From positions 376,901,597-376,965,596 of the forward strand of contig OY856186.1 in NCBI GenBank assembly GCA_963693315.1: a stretch of 64,000 nucleotides of DNA, written 5' to 3'. The notes beneath the pieces are model-generated. The model was not told the DNA's origin. It was given only the letters and a program-made list of their open reading frames with translations, and made no database searches. The position numbers were made by a program, and so were the translations under genes. Source of the stretch: Diogma glabrata (lineage: Eukaryota > Arthropoda > Insecta > Diptera > Cylindrotomidae). Position 1 is the first letter of the stretch; the number at the start of each line of letters is the position of its first letter. Below are positions 25,376 to 37,299 of the stretch, piece by piece.

Positions 25376-25508
25376 ATAGTATATGATGCACGGACGTAAA
25401 CTATTTTGGACTTAATGTGGGTGCAAATCTCGGTTAGCGCCTCGATTTGCAAACTCCACATCCGTACAAAATCTTTAGCTTTACGTCCTAGCATCATAAT
25501 GTACTATT
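25376..25508. repeat. Foldback of about 133 bp with CG-containing core
   Basis: Outer arms are AATAGTA with TACTATT, ATGATGC with GCATCAT, and GGACGTAAA with TTTACGTCC. Inner arms are GTGCAAATC with GATTTGCA around TCGGTTAGCGCCTC. Architecture resembles the hairpins at 18860-19089 and 37545-37643. Confidence 0.6.
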
Positions 25509-27790
25509 TGCGTTGTAATTGTTGACTAATAGTAATACATATTGAAAGGTGAATATTTAATTAAAGAAAAGACTAGTATGGCATCGTATTCATTGTTTGA
25601 TGACAGTTTAACGGATCATTGTCAAAGCAGATAACTTACAAAAATAATACCAGCTTTATTTTGGTGCAACAATAATTTTGTATGAAAGTGTTCAATAATC
25701 ATTTATTTGTGCCAGTGCAACGAAAATGTTTGTATGATTTTTTCAACAAATCATCTATTTGAATGCTGCTATTTTTTAATGGGATTTTTCTACAATTTAT
25801 TTATTTTGGTGCAACAATTTATGATGATATCTTCTACAATCATCTATTTATTTCAGTGACAATCATAGAAAAGAAGGTAGTTTTATTACAAAGTCTACTA
25901 AGTTTTAATAGAAATCATTTGAAACATCATCCACAACTAGTACAATATTCAACGCCAGACTTAGTCATAATAAGTTAGTTATTAATATAAGGAGTTAAAT
26001 GTATTACGTACAGCCGGTCAGTTTTAGAACAAATCGGAGGTTGCTAATTTGTTTCCGTTTATTAAAAATTTTTTTCAACATTTATCCGAGAATAAAATTA
26101 CAGAATCTACCTACTGAGACTATTTGATATAAACCTAAAGCGCGCGTATTCTTAAGTTGTCAGGATCTATGTAATTCTAATCATCCGCTCATTACAACTT
26201 ACTAAAACGAACACTTGAGAAGTTGTGTTGTTGTTGTTCATTGCCTTAAAGATAATATTGATAGATCATCCCCTTAATTTATCGGGTTGGGATTGGTTCT
26301 CAGTAATGTTTTTAAATGGCGATGTAACAGTTCTATTATATATTGTTGCTGCAAGAATGCAATCTGGTTAGCGAGCAGATGTGCAGGTTTGTTTACCAGA
26401 GCTTAAAAAATTACTGTTACACAAACGGCCTTACTGAGCCTCTGACAAGCAAGTGAAGTAGTAGATTTATATTAAGATTTGACATGCTAATATTTTGATT
26501 TATGACGTTTTCCAACCAAATTATTGTGAACCTGCTCAAATCTTAAATATTCAATGTTGGATCTATTATTTTTCAGTAGCTTGGTGTCTAGACATTTTGA
26601 ATTCCTGACAATATATGTTTAGATATGTCTCAGCTGTTTGAAATTTTCTAAAAAAAAATTTAAGAGTGTAAACATCTACTACTTTATTATGCTTCTGCTT
26701 TTGTTTCCGTTTGCACAAGAAAACAATAACAATTATCTTGCTTGAATCAAAATAAATTTGGTTTGTATAACATCGTAAACAGAAAAGATTGAGGTGAATA
26801 GTTTAGAAGATGTAAACATAGGAAGCACACCAACACAACTGAAAGCACATTTATTGTTGCTTGTCGCTAAGCCGATTACATCATAAATTACTTTACGATC
26901 ATATTGTAAGCGAAGGAAAACTATACAATGAAATCGAATTTTAAAAAAAAATTTAAATACTTAACGACTTCCAACAATTGCACACTCTACTGAAAACTAA
27001 AACTTTCAACTATTGAAAATTGTATTTCTCATATTTAGTAATGACAAACAATAAATACAAGCCATCGACAATAAAACAAGGAAATACAAAAAGTACAACA
27101 TCATAACGAAATTTTTACGAGGAACTATGTTCATATTTCAAATTCATTTTCTGCATTAAAACCGTTAAAAATTTCCTCTTTACTAAAACCGTACAAATAA
27201 TTTTCTATACAATAGAGATAATCATAAATAATAAAATAAAAAAGAAAATGGAAAAATCAGTTATGCAAATTTTAATTTGTTTCGAGATATTTTTTTGTGT
27301 TGTATTGTTTCTATGAATAATTTTTCCGAAACACAAATTCATCTTCCATTTTATTTTTTGTGTTGTTTTGAATTTTGTTTTCTCTTTATATTAAAATCAA
27401 TCAAAAGATATTTTCTAATATGAAAAGCACATAAATCAATCTATAAAAAGTTTTTCTTCGAAAGAAAAATGATAAGCTTTTGTTATATTTAATGATAAAT
27501 TGTTAAATGAATAAACAAAATGTTGGTTGTGAATTGTAAAACTATTTGTTATGAATTTTTTTCTGAAATATTGATAGAATTGGTTGGAATAATTAGGTGG
27601 ATGTAAGGATGAGATATAGTGATTTAAATGAAGTTTCTTGATTTTTGATTTAGATTACAAAATATTGAAATATAACAACAATATTAATTTTGGTAAAATT
27701 CCTACTTGTTTATGCTAAGTGTAACGTTTGTGCTCCTACTTGACGTTCAGGCTGATAACGAACAATTTACAACCATTAAAATACAATAAA
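25509..27790. other. AT-rich stretch, nothing recognised
   Basis: Short open frames only (for example 25763-25978). No family resemblance or structured repeat was seen. Confidence 0.5.
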
Positions 27791-27879
27791 AAACCTATAA
27801 CCTACAACCTGCAACCTACATCCAACAGTCTAACACCTTTAAGCTACAACCTACAACCTGCAACCCACAACCTACAAAC
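27791..27879. repeat. CCTACAA minisatellite, left part
   Basis: Units of about seven bases (ACAACCT) run up to the left border of the hAT element and resume on the other side at 30705. It is one array split by an insertion. Confidence 0.85.
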
Positions 27880-28192
27880 TATAGAATCCAATCCCGGGTA
27901 CCCAGTACCCGGTTCCCCGGAAAACCCGCATTTTTTCCGGCACCGAAAACTGGTTCTCAGCCAAATACCCGGTTTTTCGATCCTATATTTCTTAAACAAA
28001 TTTTTCATTCATTCATTGAAAAAACAACACAAGCAAATGTAACAAATAACCAAAACAACGTTTTTTCTTTTTCTTATATCAAGAAGACTAGCTCTACACA
28101 GATTATTATGCTTAAAAGGGTATATTCAATGCTTAAATTACGTTGATTTTCAACCGTGAATAAGCCAGGTGTATTATCTATCTATCTATCTT

Positions 28193-28460
28193 CTATCTAT
28201 ATATAAACAAAATTGAAAGTATGTGTGTTTGTCCTTTATGCATTAATATACCATTCATCCGATCATCATGAAACTTTAGGAGGTTGTTGTGTAAACTTGC
28301 GCATGTGTAACTGGCTAACTTTTAATTTTTAATTTTTAATAAACGGAACCCCAGGACCAAGTGATTTGCAAACGGTAACAATGCATTAATACCAATGAAT
28401 GTAGTATATGTTCGGGTGTGACAACCGCGCGTACTTGAGTACCTGCTATTGGTAAATCAG
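28193..28460 (+). mobile_element. Possible Helitron 5' end fragment
   Basis: A TCTATC run leads into TCTATATATAAACAAAATTG and a GTGTGTTTGTCC block, followed by ATCATCATGAAACTTTAG. This order is typical of the 5' terminus of insect Helitrons. No 3' end was found for it, and its extent is a guess. Confidence 0.4.
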
Positions 28461-29357
28461 TTAAAGTGAGGTATCGTAGACCATTGGCAATGGCAGTTAG
28501 ATGTCACTGATATAAGGGGATAAGTGATATTTTAGTTGTGCTGGCGGATTTCAATCCACGATAGCACCCTTAGTTTTAGTTATGGAATATTCTTTGACAT
28601 GCTTCTAAGGATTTGATGGACTAAGGTTTTGATGGAATTTTTTTATATTTTTTTTAAAGAATGAACTTTTGTGCTGGCACGAAGATATGAGCCCAATTTT
28701 AGCTTTGTTCCTGCAAATTTAAAAAAAAATGTGTTTTATTTTTGTTTCCTCCATCCTATCATGAAATATTTCCCTATGTCGTACATTATTATGTGAAAGG
28801 ATTTATTATTTAGTTTTCCATTCTTTAAGAAGAATATAAAAAACAAAAAGCTAAAAAGAAATTCGAAGGGGAAGATGTAGTGTTGCCAATGATCCCAACA
28901 GATATGGTATTTGAATTCAAACGTTTAGTTTCCAGTGCAACTCGCATTTGCAATGACGACAAACAAAGCACAAGGACAGTTACTGCAAGTATGTGGACTA
29001 GATTAGGAGAATCCGTGCTTCTCACATAGACAGCTGTATGTGACTGACGCGTTAGGAAAACCTCCTGATTTATTCGTGTATGCACTAGACGTAATAACAA
29101 AAAATATAGTGTACTCACAAATATTTGAATAAATAAATAGAATTAAAACGAGATTTTGAAATTTTTTCCATATTAAAATAAATAAGTTGCAATAAAAATG
29201 ACACAATGTAAGTTGTATATTTTCATAACGAGTTTTCCTAAATTTCCTTTCTTATGAGATAGCGGCAAAATGCGACGGGCATAATGTTAAATAAAAAAAA
29301 CTTTTACACTTTTGGCGTAAAAAATAAAATTTTGAGAGATTTTGTGAGTGATTAAGA

Positions 29358-29711
29358 TCATCTACAGAAAACGATAACATTCTTCAGAAATACATTAAAG
29401 AAGAATTTGGTAAAGAAATTCAATTAATGATTGATGTAAAGAAACGATGGAACAGTCTTTATCTTATGCTAGAACGTTTTTATAAAGTAAAAAACAGCGT
29501 TTTAAAATCCTTAATCGATCTCAATTCAACAATTTCGTTTGAAGAACATGAATGGGAGATGATTAATATTTTGGTAACAACGCTTGCACCTATAAAGTTA
29601 GCTGTGGAAGCACTATGTCGCAGTAATGCAACATTAATATCAGCTGATGCAACCATGAACTCGAATAAATTTATTTCTCATTGCATTTATCAAAGATTTT
29701 TTGTTGAATAA
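29358..29711 (+). pseudogene. hAT transposase fragment
   Basis: From TCATCTACAGAA at 29358 the frame reads SSTENDNILQKYIKEEFGKE, then VKKRWNSLYLMLERFYKVKN. Further on come WEMINILVTTLAPIKLAVE and LCRSNATLISADATMN. The K-RWNS-Y-MLERF and L-PIKLAVE-L blocks are diagnostic of hAT transposases just after the second catalytic Asp. The N-terminal half (BED finger, first Asp) and the C-terminal dimerisation region are missing; a stop at 29709 ends it. It is the only coding trace of the 2.8-kb hAT around it. Confidence 0.8.
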
Positions 29712-29886
29712 AAGGATTTTTAAAAAAATTAAAAGGTTTTACTACATTATAATGTGAGTTTTTGTTAAATAAAATGGATTTAAAAAAAAATTTTTCCTAC
29801 TCCTATCACAGTAAATTATAAATTACATCGCACTATCCATGACATGTAAATTGATTATTTCAAATAGCGTGCGGTAAGTAAAAAAA

Positions 29887-29928
29887 AGCGTGCGGTAATG
29901 GATTTTCATATATATATTACCGCACGCT
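29887..29928. repeat. Hairpin with AGCGTGCGGTAAT arms
   Basis: AGCGTGCGGTAAT and ATTACCGCACGCT form perfect 13-bp arms around a 16-base AT loop. Another GCGTGCGGTAA lies just upstream at about 29867. Confidence 0.75.
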
Positions 29929-30014
29929 TTTAATAAAAAGAAAAATTTTTATTTGAAGAAAAATTTGATTTTTAAAAATTAAATATTTCAATTCATTTTG
30001 ACACAGAATAATGA

Positions 30015-30249
30015 AAAGCCTACCACAATTTGTAAACTATTTGCATTTTATTTATAATTAGTAGTTCATTTTTTCAAGTAATTATATGCGTTTGGGCATT
30101 AAAACAAAGTCGTAGGAAAAGTATATAACAAATCTCGAGTTGTAAAGCATTTTCCATGCTCGTGAAGATACTGCACTCGACGCTACGCGTCTCGTGCGCA
30201 AAATTTTCCCTCGCATGTAAAATGCTATTTACAACTCTAGATATGTAAT
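30015..30249. repeat. Dispersed 230-bp repeat with CG-rich palindrome, copy 2
   Basis: Near-identical to 18860-19089, with a few substitutions and a 4-base insertion near 30210. Confidence 0.85.
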
Positions 30250-30362
30250 TTTTTTTTTATTCAAAGTTAGGCATGTTTAGTGTTAATTATAATAAATTAT
30301 AAATTAACGTCTCTGAATATCCGAAGATACCATGCCAACTAGGGATAAGAATGGAATGCAAA

Positions 30363-30581
30363 TTAAGATTCTCTGAGAAATTTATGAACGTTAACCTTAA
30401 AGCCTTGAGGATTAAATTCATCAGGGAAAACCCAGGAAGGTAAGGTATTCCAAAGATGAGAGACTCTGTTGAAAAAGTCACGTTGGAAGGCTACAGTTCT
30501 ACACCTAATTATTTGAAGGGTAAAGGGATGCGCTGCTACGTTTGCTCTGGTGTGACGCGAAAGGTTTGATGATTTAAATAT
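30363..30581 (-). pseudogene. LINE ORF2 C-terminal fragment
   Basis: One open frame of about 72 residues reads FKSSNLSRHTRANVAAHPFT, then RCRTVAFQRDFFNRVSHLWN, then FPDEFNPQGFKVNV and FLRES before a stop. This is the end of a non-LTR retrotransposon reverse transcriptase. It is 5'-truncated and lies inside the 2.8-kb hAT. The related, more decayed piece at 10748-10925 belongs to the same family. Confidence 0.8.
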
Positions 30582-30704
30582 AACGAAAATATAACGATTT
30601 TTTAATAGTTTTTAATTTAAACATTTTCAGAACCGGGTCCAGAACCGGGTACCCGGGTTTGAAAAAATCTAGCTCCGAAAAACGCTTCGGTTCTGGATAC
30701 TCTA

Positions 30705-31226
30705 CTACAAATTTCGACCAACAACCTTAAACCTACAACCGTCAACCTACAACCAACAAGCTAACTCAACAACCTCAATCTACAACCTACAAACTACAAT
30801 ATACGACTTACAATAAATGACCTACAATCTTAAACGTACAACCTGCAACCTAAACCTACAACTTACAACCTAAACCCTACCACCTCCAACCTCCAACCTT
30901 CAACCTACAATCTCCAACTTACAACCTATAACATACAACCTATTACCTACAACCTTCTACCCACAACCTACAACCTACAACCTATAACCCACAAACCTCA
31001 ACCTGCAACCATTATTCTACAACTTACAACCTACTACTTACAACCTAAATCTACGATCACCAGCCCACAACCTTTAACCCACAACGTACAACCTTTTACC
31101 TTCAACCTTCATCCTACAACCTTCAACCTACAACTTACAACCTACAACCTACAACTTACAACCTTACAACCTACAACCTACAACTTACTACTTACAACCT
31201 ACAACTTACAACCTACAACCTACAAC
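30705..31226. repeat. CCTACAA minisatellite, right part
   Basis: About 520 bp of degenerate ACAACCT / ACAACTT units, continuing the array cut by the hAT. Units become more regular toward 31226. Confidence 0.88.
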
Positions 31227-31796
31227 TATTATAAAGCGGTAATCCGTTTTATAGCGGGAATTATAAAATGAAACGAAAGATTTTACATGTTGGGTCTGCT
31301 CCAGGAAAATCTCTAATAAATCTTTCATCGACTCATGACCCAATATAGGTTATACTTATACTAACCTGATGTTTATAATTAGTTTGTTTATGTTTTGTTG
31401 TGATCTTTCAAAATATGGCAACTCACAATAGCAAAAATTAACTTTGCTGTGTAAATTAATGAATGCAGTCAATACAAATTATTGAGATTAAAAAATGCAT
31501 GCATTCATTGATTTCTTCACTTGGAGATATTCGCCTGTCCCTCTGGTATTAAAAAATTAAAGGTTTAGATAGGAAGCGAATAGAACTTAGAAATGCAAGT
31601 CACTTCTATTTTTTTGCGATAGCGAGAAGAACATCAAAATTTATTTGCGAGCGATTAATTGAGATATTGAAAAAACCAAAGAACAGGTGAATTTTTATAT
31701 TCTTTTTGGTTTAATTTAAATTCATTGGAATTATTTTATGATATTGTGATTAATTAAAAGAAAATAAATACAAAGAAAGAAAAAATAATGAGAAGG
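31227..31796. other. AT-rich stretch, nothing recognised
   Basis: No gene, RNA or repeat supported. Confidence 0.45.
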
Positions 31797-32165
31797 GGTA
31801 AAAACACTATTTAAAACGAGTTCAAGTGGGGTGTCATTTGAAAGAGCACCTAATTTAGAACACATTGCCATTTTTTTAATTTTGCGGTGCACAGTTTTTA
31901 GGTTATTGTACAAAAATGACACTGACTGACAGAAATTTTTTTAAATTCACAGAGTTTAAGAGTTTGGTAAATTTTGAATGAAAATTATAGCGCAGTCTGA
32001 AATAATTATTTTTCTGGGTGTGTAGGGAACGGGAGTGGAAAGGGTTAAAAATAATCTTTTTTGACCCAAGCAAGTGAGGTATCATTTGAAGGAGCACCTA
32101 ATTTAGAACACATTGCAATTTGTTTTAGAATTTTTGCACAGTTTTTGAGTTATTGTCAAAAAAGT
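31797..32165. repeat. Two direct units of about 240 bp
   Basis: AAGTGGGGTGTCATTTGAAA near 31827 and AAGTGAGGTATCATTTGAAG near 32071 are each followed by GAGCACCTAATTTAGAACAC and GCACAGTTTTT. The duplication is diverged. The 61-residue reading at 32061-32246 lies within it and is not a gene. Confidence 0.7.
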
Positions 32166-33162
32166 ACGAGTTACAACAAAGTTACCACAAACAAAGTTAT
32201 TGTCGAAAAACTATCGAAAGTCAAGAAAAAAAATTTCGTTGTATAAATAGTAAATACTATATTGCTGAATATGCATTCCATCACAATTGACCTGCTGATC
32301 TAAAAATTAATGCCATAAGAGTATTAATTCCAAATTATGGGTCAATAGATCAAGTAGTTTCTTAAAAATCGTGTCCACATAGACGAACTCACACTCACAC
32401 AAAGACAGGAATGCAACCGTAAAAATCATCTCAATAGATTTTGATGGTTAATAAGATATTTATTATGTTTTGCAATCTTATATGCTTTAGTTTATTCCAC
32501 TTTTTATATGTGTGGTTGAATTAAATCCACTCTACAGTCAGCAAAAGTTATCAGTTTGTGATTATTGTTATAATAATAGTTTGGTTGGTTTCAATATTCG
32601 AACACTTGAATTGTGTTCGTTCTAGAATAACACAACATTTGGTAAATAATCAAAGCCTGTTTGTTTAATGCCAGCCAGTTGATGAAACTATCCATAACAC
32701 GTATAAACTTTTAATTAATAGTGTCAGTTCTGTTGAAACACTTCAAAAGTTTTCAAAAATTCCAAATTAAAAAATTATTCCAAAATACTTGGATTTCTAA
32801 TATTTATTTTTTTATTATACGTAAAACATCAAAAACATGCACGTAACAACAAAGTAAAACTTAAATTGAAAATTGACTAACAGAAAATAAAAAAAAAGAA
32901 AATTTTGTAGTTAGAAGAAAAATTTTAATTAAATTTTCTGTCGATAAAATATAAATTTTCCATACTTTGTTTGGGCTAGTTTGAGTTGTTCAACTGATGT
33001 AGTTATAAGTTATGCTTAAACTGTGGTCAATAGTTAGTTGTATACGAATAACAAAAGAAACTTACTTATTTGAATGTTAAATTAACAAAATTGCTGTAAT
33101 GGAGTACTTGAAGGAAGGTAAGTATATTTTAAATTATTGACATGGAAAAAAAATTCATTTTT
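32166..33162. other. AT-rich stretch, nothing recognised
   Basis: No supported gene or structure. Confidence 0.45.
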
Positions 33163-33400
33163 TTACGATCGTACAAAAAGTGACTATGTTTAGTACTACG
33201 TACTGTGCCAAAAGTTAAATTTTTTGCACTAGAGCAAAAAGTACCTTACTAGTGCAAACAGTTTTGCAATAGTGGAAAAAGTACCTTACTAGTGCAAAAA
33301 GTATCTTATGATCGTAAAAAAATGTTGTGTGCAATACGTGCAAAAAGAATATTTGTGTGCAATATGCACTTTTTGCACTAGTTAGACGTATAACTATTTT
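33163..33400. repeat. Miniature repeat with GTGCAAAAAGT motifs, copy 1
   Basis: It starts TTACGATCGTACAAAAAGTG and ends ATGCACTTTTTGCACTAGTT, with many internal GTGCAAAA-type words. A shorter relative with the same two ends lies at 37929-38046. Confidence 0.6.
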
Positions 33401-33719
33401 TTAGCCTGTCTTGCATGTTTTTAAATTATATGTATATAATTCAGGCAAGTACGTCCAAATTTCATGCCATTACCAATTATGAAAAGAAAAAAATACGATT
33501 AGCGTAATTAATATTGATTAAATAAAAATTAATTAAATTAAATATTTCAAGTCAATATTATTTTTGAACAGATGACGAAACACACAATAAATGATGGTGT
33601 TGAGCTTTTGATGTTTAATTTAATAGCTCGGACTAAATGTTTTATTTTTTAATTTAGACCATAAACGCCACATAACAAAATTCGATTATGTAGGAATATT
33701 ATGGCTTACTTGTTTTAGT

Positions 33720-34190
33720 TATTTATTTTATTTATTATTATTATCATTATAAAACGATACAGTTAAGGCAAGCCTTCTCAAAGTCTGTACCGAGTGATAC
33801 ACATTTAAAAGTAATTAACATTAAGAAAAGGACAATACAATTATTGAAATGAGACATAATAATTACTTAATACTGACATAAAATGCTGATATTCACAACA
33901 ATAATAATACTTATATATTTATAAATTGAAATATTCAGTAAATTCTACCAAACAACAATGTATGTACTTAATAATAAAAGTGGTTTGAAAATGATAAAAA
34001 ATGAAAAAAAATAAAAAAATGTATGATTGAAATAAAAAATTTAATTATTCAATAATTCAATGGCTTGATTTGACAAAATGGCTAAAGCAGTTTCTTTTAA
34101 ATATGCCAAGAGTATTTGAGCGTTTTATATGTTCAGGAAGATTATTGTAGATGTTAATACCATGAACGAAAATAGATTGTTGATTTTGGT
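33720..34190 (-). pseudogene. LINE 3' end (second family)
   Basis: The minus-strand frame 34190-34057 reads QQSIFVHGINIYNNLPEHIK, then RSNTLGIFKRNCFSHF and a stop. This is a typical non-LTR ORF2 tail (LP..IK, L..FK). The rest down to about 33720 would be 3' untranslated sequence ending in a TAATAA-type run. The coding side is cut near 34190-34236 by the LINE insertion next to it. Confidence 0.6.
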
Positions 34191-34224
34191 GTAATATTTA
34201 TTTCAATAATTCAATTATAAACTG

Positions 34225-34236
34225 ACACTCAAGATA
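34225..34236. repeat. 12-bp LINE target duplication, left
   Basis: ACACTCAAGATA here is repeated exactly at 36689-36700 after the A-rich tail of the LINE. Confidence 0.8.
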
Positions 34237-34496
34237 ATCTTGTTTCACCCTTAAAAACAATCGACTTAAACAGAGAGTCTCTAAGAATTTTAACGTGGTG
34301 CGTTACTGGACATGGTCCTTTAAACCACCATCTTAACAAAATAGGCGTTGTTGTTTCCGACAGGTGCAGATTCTGCTACTCGGATGCGGAAACGATGGAA
34401 CACGTCATCTGCAGCTGTCCTGAACTCTCTGGGTACAGATACCACCAACTTGGTCATAGAAGACTAACACTTCCATTACCACAAAACGCCCATGTA

Positions 34497-36490
34497 ACAA
34501 TTTAACCTAGGTAATCATTGAGTAAAGCTTTAAAAGAGGAATTTAAAATGGAAGGGGAAATTTAAAATTCTTGAACTATGCATGAGAAAAGTTTTATACA
34601 AGCTCTACTCAAGGAGAAAAGGCGTATGAAAAAATATTCTTTATTCAAGAAGGCATATATAATGCTTTATACATGTTTTATATAAGTGTTTGAATAAAGT
34701 GGTACATAAGTTGTTATTCAAGGCTTATTCAAATACTGTCAAAATGTTACTTGAATAAAGTGCTTGAGTAAATATTTTCTCAAGAGAATTACTCAGTGGC
34801 TATTCAAGAAGCGATGCCACTGAAAAAAAAAATTGGTGATTGTTTCCTTTAGTTTATTTTGGTTAATTGGCGCATTAAACTCCATTTTTTTTGTATATTG
34901 CTGCTATTGAGGTAATCTTTTATCGGAAATTACAATTTATTTTACACATTTCGCATCTTTACAAACGCCTGTAGCTGGGATCGAACTCGTAACCTTTGAT
35001 TCTCCAGGACCGCACGCTATCCACTTCTCTATTTAGCAGCTGTCATAAAGAAAATTGAAACTTAATCACTATTGTTTAACAAATTATTTGTACACATTTC
35101 AAGTTTCGGACCACTACCACGACTATGAATTAATTTTAATTCAAACATTTTGATTAGGAATGCTTATAAAAGAATACTAATGGTTTCCTAAAATGAGAAT
35201 ATATGGGTTTTTGTTAAAAATTATATTGGTTATCTCGAAATGAAAATAATTTTGCGTATTCATATACGATATCTACGCATGTGTTTCCATTCAATTGTAC
35301 GATTCAAAATGATTAAAGAATAAAAATAAAATAAAAAAAAGGAAAATAAAATTCATAAATGAAAACGTGCCTGGCAGGAATCGAACACAGACCCTCTTCC
35401 TCATCGTTTACCCTTACGCACGTTCATTAAATCAATTTCCACGACAGGAATAAAACGTTACTCAATACAGAACAAAAGTGTTACTCAAGCTTCGTAAGGG
35501 GTCTAGTATGCTGTGATTGGCATTACTTTCAGTTGCACAATTTGGCTGATTAATAAATAAATGTTAAATGACCATATTAAATAAACGTTCTACGTTATAT
35601 TTTCCATAAGTCAGTTGCAATCTGTTGCAAGTTTTGATATAATTTTTTCCCAAGCGAATTGCGCACAATATGGCGATTACATACATATAATACAAAAATG
35701 AATTGTATGACAAATTATCATCAGTTTATTTATTTGTTGACCAACTCAAATCTTTATATGAACCATCATCAGAAATGGTAAATCTCAATCAATTTATAAA
35801 CCATCATCAGAAACGTTCGGTTAAATGGTTGCGGAATAATGGCAATTGCAAATTTCCATTGACGAAAATATGTCTACCATTTTGAAATAATCTTTTGTAT
35901 TGATTTCATTTAATAATAGTTTGTTAAAGTTCTTAAAGGTTTGTTAACTTTTTAAACACGATAAGTGATTTAATAAAAAAACACACAATCGCGAATTAAA
36001 CAACGAACTGTCAAAAATATTGACAGATCGATTTGTTGTAAATCTTTTAATATTCATTGAAAACAGCCGTATATAAGAAATATTACTTGAGTAACAATTT
36101 TCTTGAATACTACTAAAATTATTATACATAAATAAAGTCGTATACAAGGAACTATCCTTGGGTAAGAATCTTCTTGGATTCTTCCTAAAAGTTGTACTTT
36201 AATAAAGGTTTATATAAGGGATTGAATTCTTGAGTAAAAACATCTTGAATACTACCTTAAAAGTTATATGTGAATAAAACCTTATAAAAGGTATTATACT
36301 TGAGTAACATTTGCTTGAATATGCCCTAAATATTTATTATTGAATTAAGCTTTACTTAAGGAATTATATAAGAAACTTAGTGAATCTAGTCTTTTACAAG
36401 CTTTTTTTAGGTAAAGCTTGAATAATATGGTCTTACACAATGCTTTCTCAAGTTAAGTTGGAATAATTTAAAAAATTTAGGCGAAATTGT
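34497..36490. mobile_element. TA-flanked TIR element nested in the LINE, 2.0 kb
   Basis: The ends are ACAATTT and AAATTGT, with TA at 34495-34496 and 36491-36492. Both outer 350 bp are full of degenerate TTGAATAA / ACTCAAG words in inverted arrangement, a subterminal-repeat pattern. Two minus-strand stretches (34975-35040 and 35375-35440) look tRNA-derived. No transposase is encoded. Superfamily not assigned. Confidence 0.7.
34971..35440 (-). repeat. Two tRNA-like (A box/B box) stretches
   Basis: On the minus strand, GGATAGCGTGCGG followed about 30 bases later by GAGTTCGATCCCAGC (about 35020-34978) resembles pol III A and B boxes. A second stretch ends GTGTTCGATTCCTGCC (about 35390-35375). 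Neither has a closing acceptor stem, so they are tRNA-related sequence rather than tRNA genes. Confidence 0.45.
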
Positions 36491-36702
36491 TACCTGGGCG
36501 TCACTCCAATTGAGCTAATTAATTTTATTAAAAGTCTCAACTTGGATGACAGAATACAACCAGTAACGGCACAGACGACGACTGACTAATAACAAAATCA
36601 GGGTAAGCACAATAGACCTTCAGGTCGCAGTGCTACTTGAACTGTAAGTCTCAAGGCCCTCCAATAAAAAAAAAACAAAAAAAAAAAAACACTCAAGATA
36701 CA

Positions 36703-37260
36703 GTTTTTCTTAACGAAGTTTAATTTATGTTCCTGTTTATAGTAGTTCCATTCCCGTATGGTGACGTCATAAGTTTATTATATAATGAGATAACATGCAT
36801 CACAATTCGCACCTTAATTATGACCAAGTCTTTCAATTGTCATGAAAACCCGATTCATCATGCAAAAATCTTTGCACTTTATAGACAATATCTTTTCCTA
36901 AATAGAAAAGGTATGCTCCTGGCTACGCTTTAGACCAGTGGTCGCATGTGAGTGTGCCTTAGTGTGCTAAAATAACTATTTTTGTGGAAATACCTTTTTT
37001 TCACAAGCCAAGTAAATTTCGTAAAGAATACTGTAAAAACTATGCCACTTCGTATTCACAAATATTGTTTTAAGTAGTAGCTCCGAAAAATGATTACTTT
37101 TAGAAATGTTTAGAGTCTGCAAAATTGTATTTTAGCGGCCTAGTACTTAAAGTCGTTATGACAACACTTTAGCGGATTCAAGATTTCTTGTCATTTTATA
37201 TTATAATAATTTTTAAATTACAATCACAATTGCTTTGATAAGTTTTGTTCAAAAATCAAA
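36703..37260. other. AT-rich stretch after the LINE
   Basis: No gene supported. It may include the displaced coding side of the minus-strand LINE at 33720-34190, but no RT motif is visible. Confidence 0.4.
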
Positions 37261-37273
37261 TTTTTCTACAACA

Positions 37274-37299
37274 GTGCGCAAAGTAGTCACTTTGCGCAC
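37274..37299. repeat. Perfect palindrome, GTGCGCAAAGT arms
   Basis: GTGCGCAAAGT and ACTTTGCGCAC are exact 11-bp arms around a 4-base spacer. Further GTGCGCAAAGT words follow at about 37308. Confidence 0.85.

Larger units (their letters stand above)
27880..30704. mobile_element. hAT element, 2.8 kb, inserted in minisatellite
   Basis: The left end is TATAGAATCCAATCCCGGG; the right end, on the other strand, is TAGAGTATCCAGAACCG. Flanking octamers are CTACAAAC (27872-27879) and CTACAAAT (30705-30712), 7 of 8 identical. CCCGGGTACC and ACCCGG blocks lie just inside both ends. It contains a hAT transposase scrap on the plus strand, a copy of the 230-bp dispersed repeat and a minus-strand LINE tail. 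It is a dead, secondarily invaded hAT related in its ends to the one at 14484-19489. Confidence 0.82.
34237..36688 (+). mobile_element. 5'-truncated LINE with A-tail, interrupted by a DNA element
   Basis: Coding from about 34240 gives ESLRILTWCVTGHGPLNHHL, then SDRCRFCYSDAETMEHVICS and CPELSGYRYHQLG. These are the GHGPLN and CRFC-E--EH--C-CP blocks (zinc-knuckle-like tail) of R1/I/Loa-type reverse transcriptases. The frame is cut at 34496 by a TA-flanked insert. Joining across the insert restores a short reading to a TGA at 36511-36513. The 3' untranslated region ends in about 20 A's interrupted by one C at 36665-36688, followed by the target duplication. Confidence 0.8.

Noticed and set aside
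28825..29118. 97-residue minus-strand frame
   Set aside because: No family resemblance; the plus strand has an equally open but unrecognised stretch, and the locus is inside a hAT element.
15718..31226. CRISPR-like array
   Set aside because: The tandem units are short minisatellites without unique spacers, and the DNA is eukaryotic.
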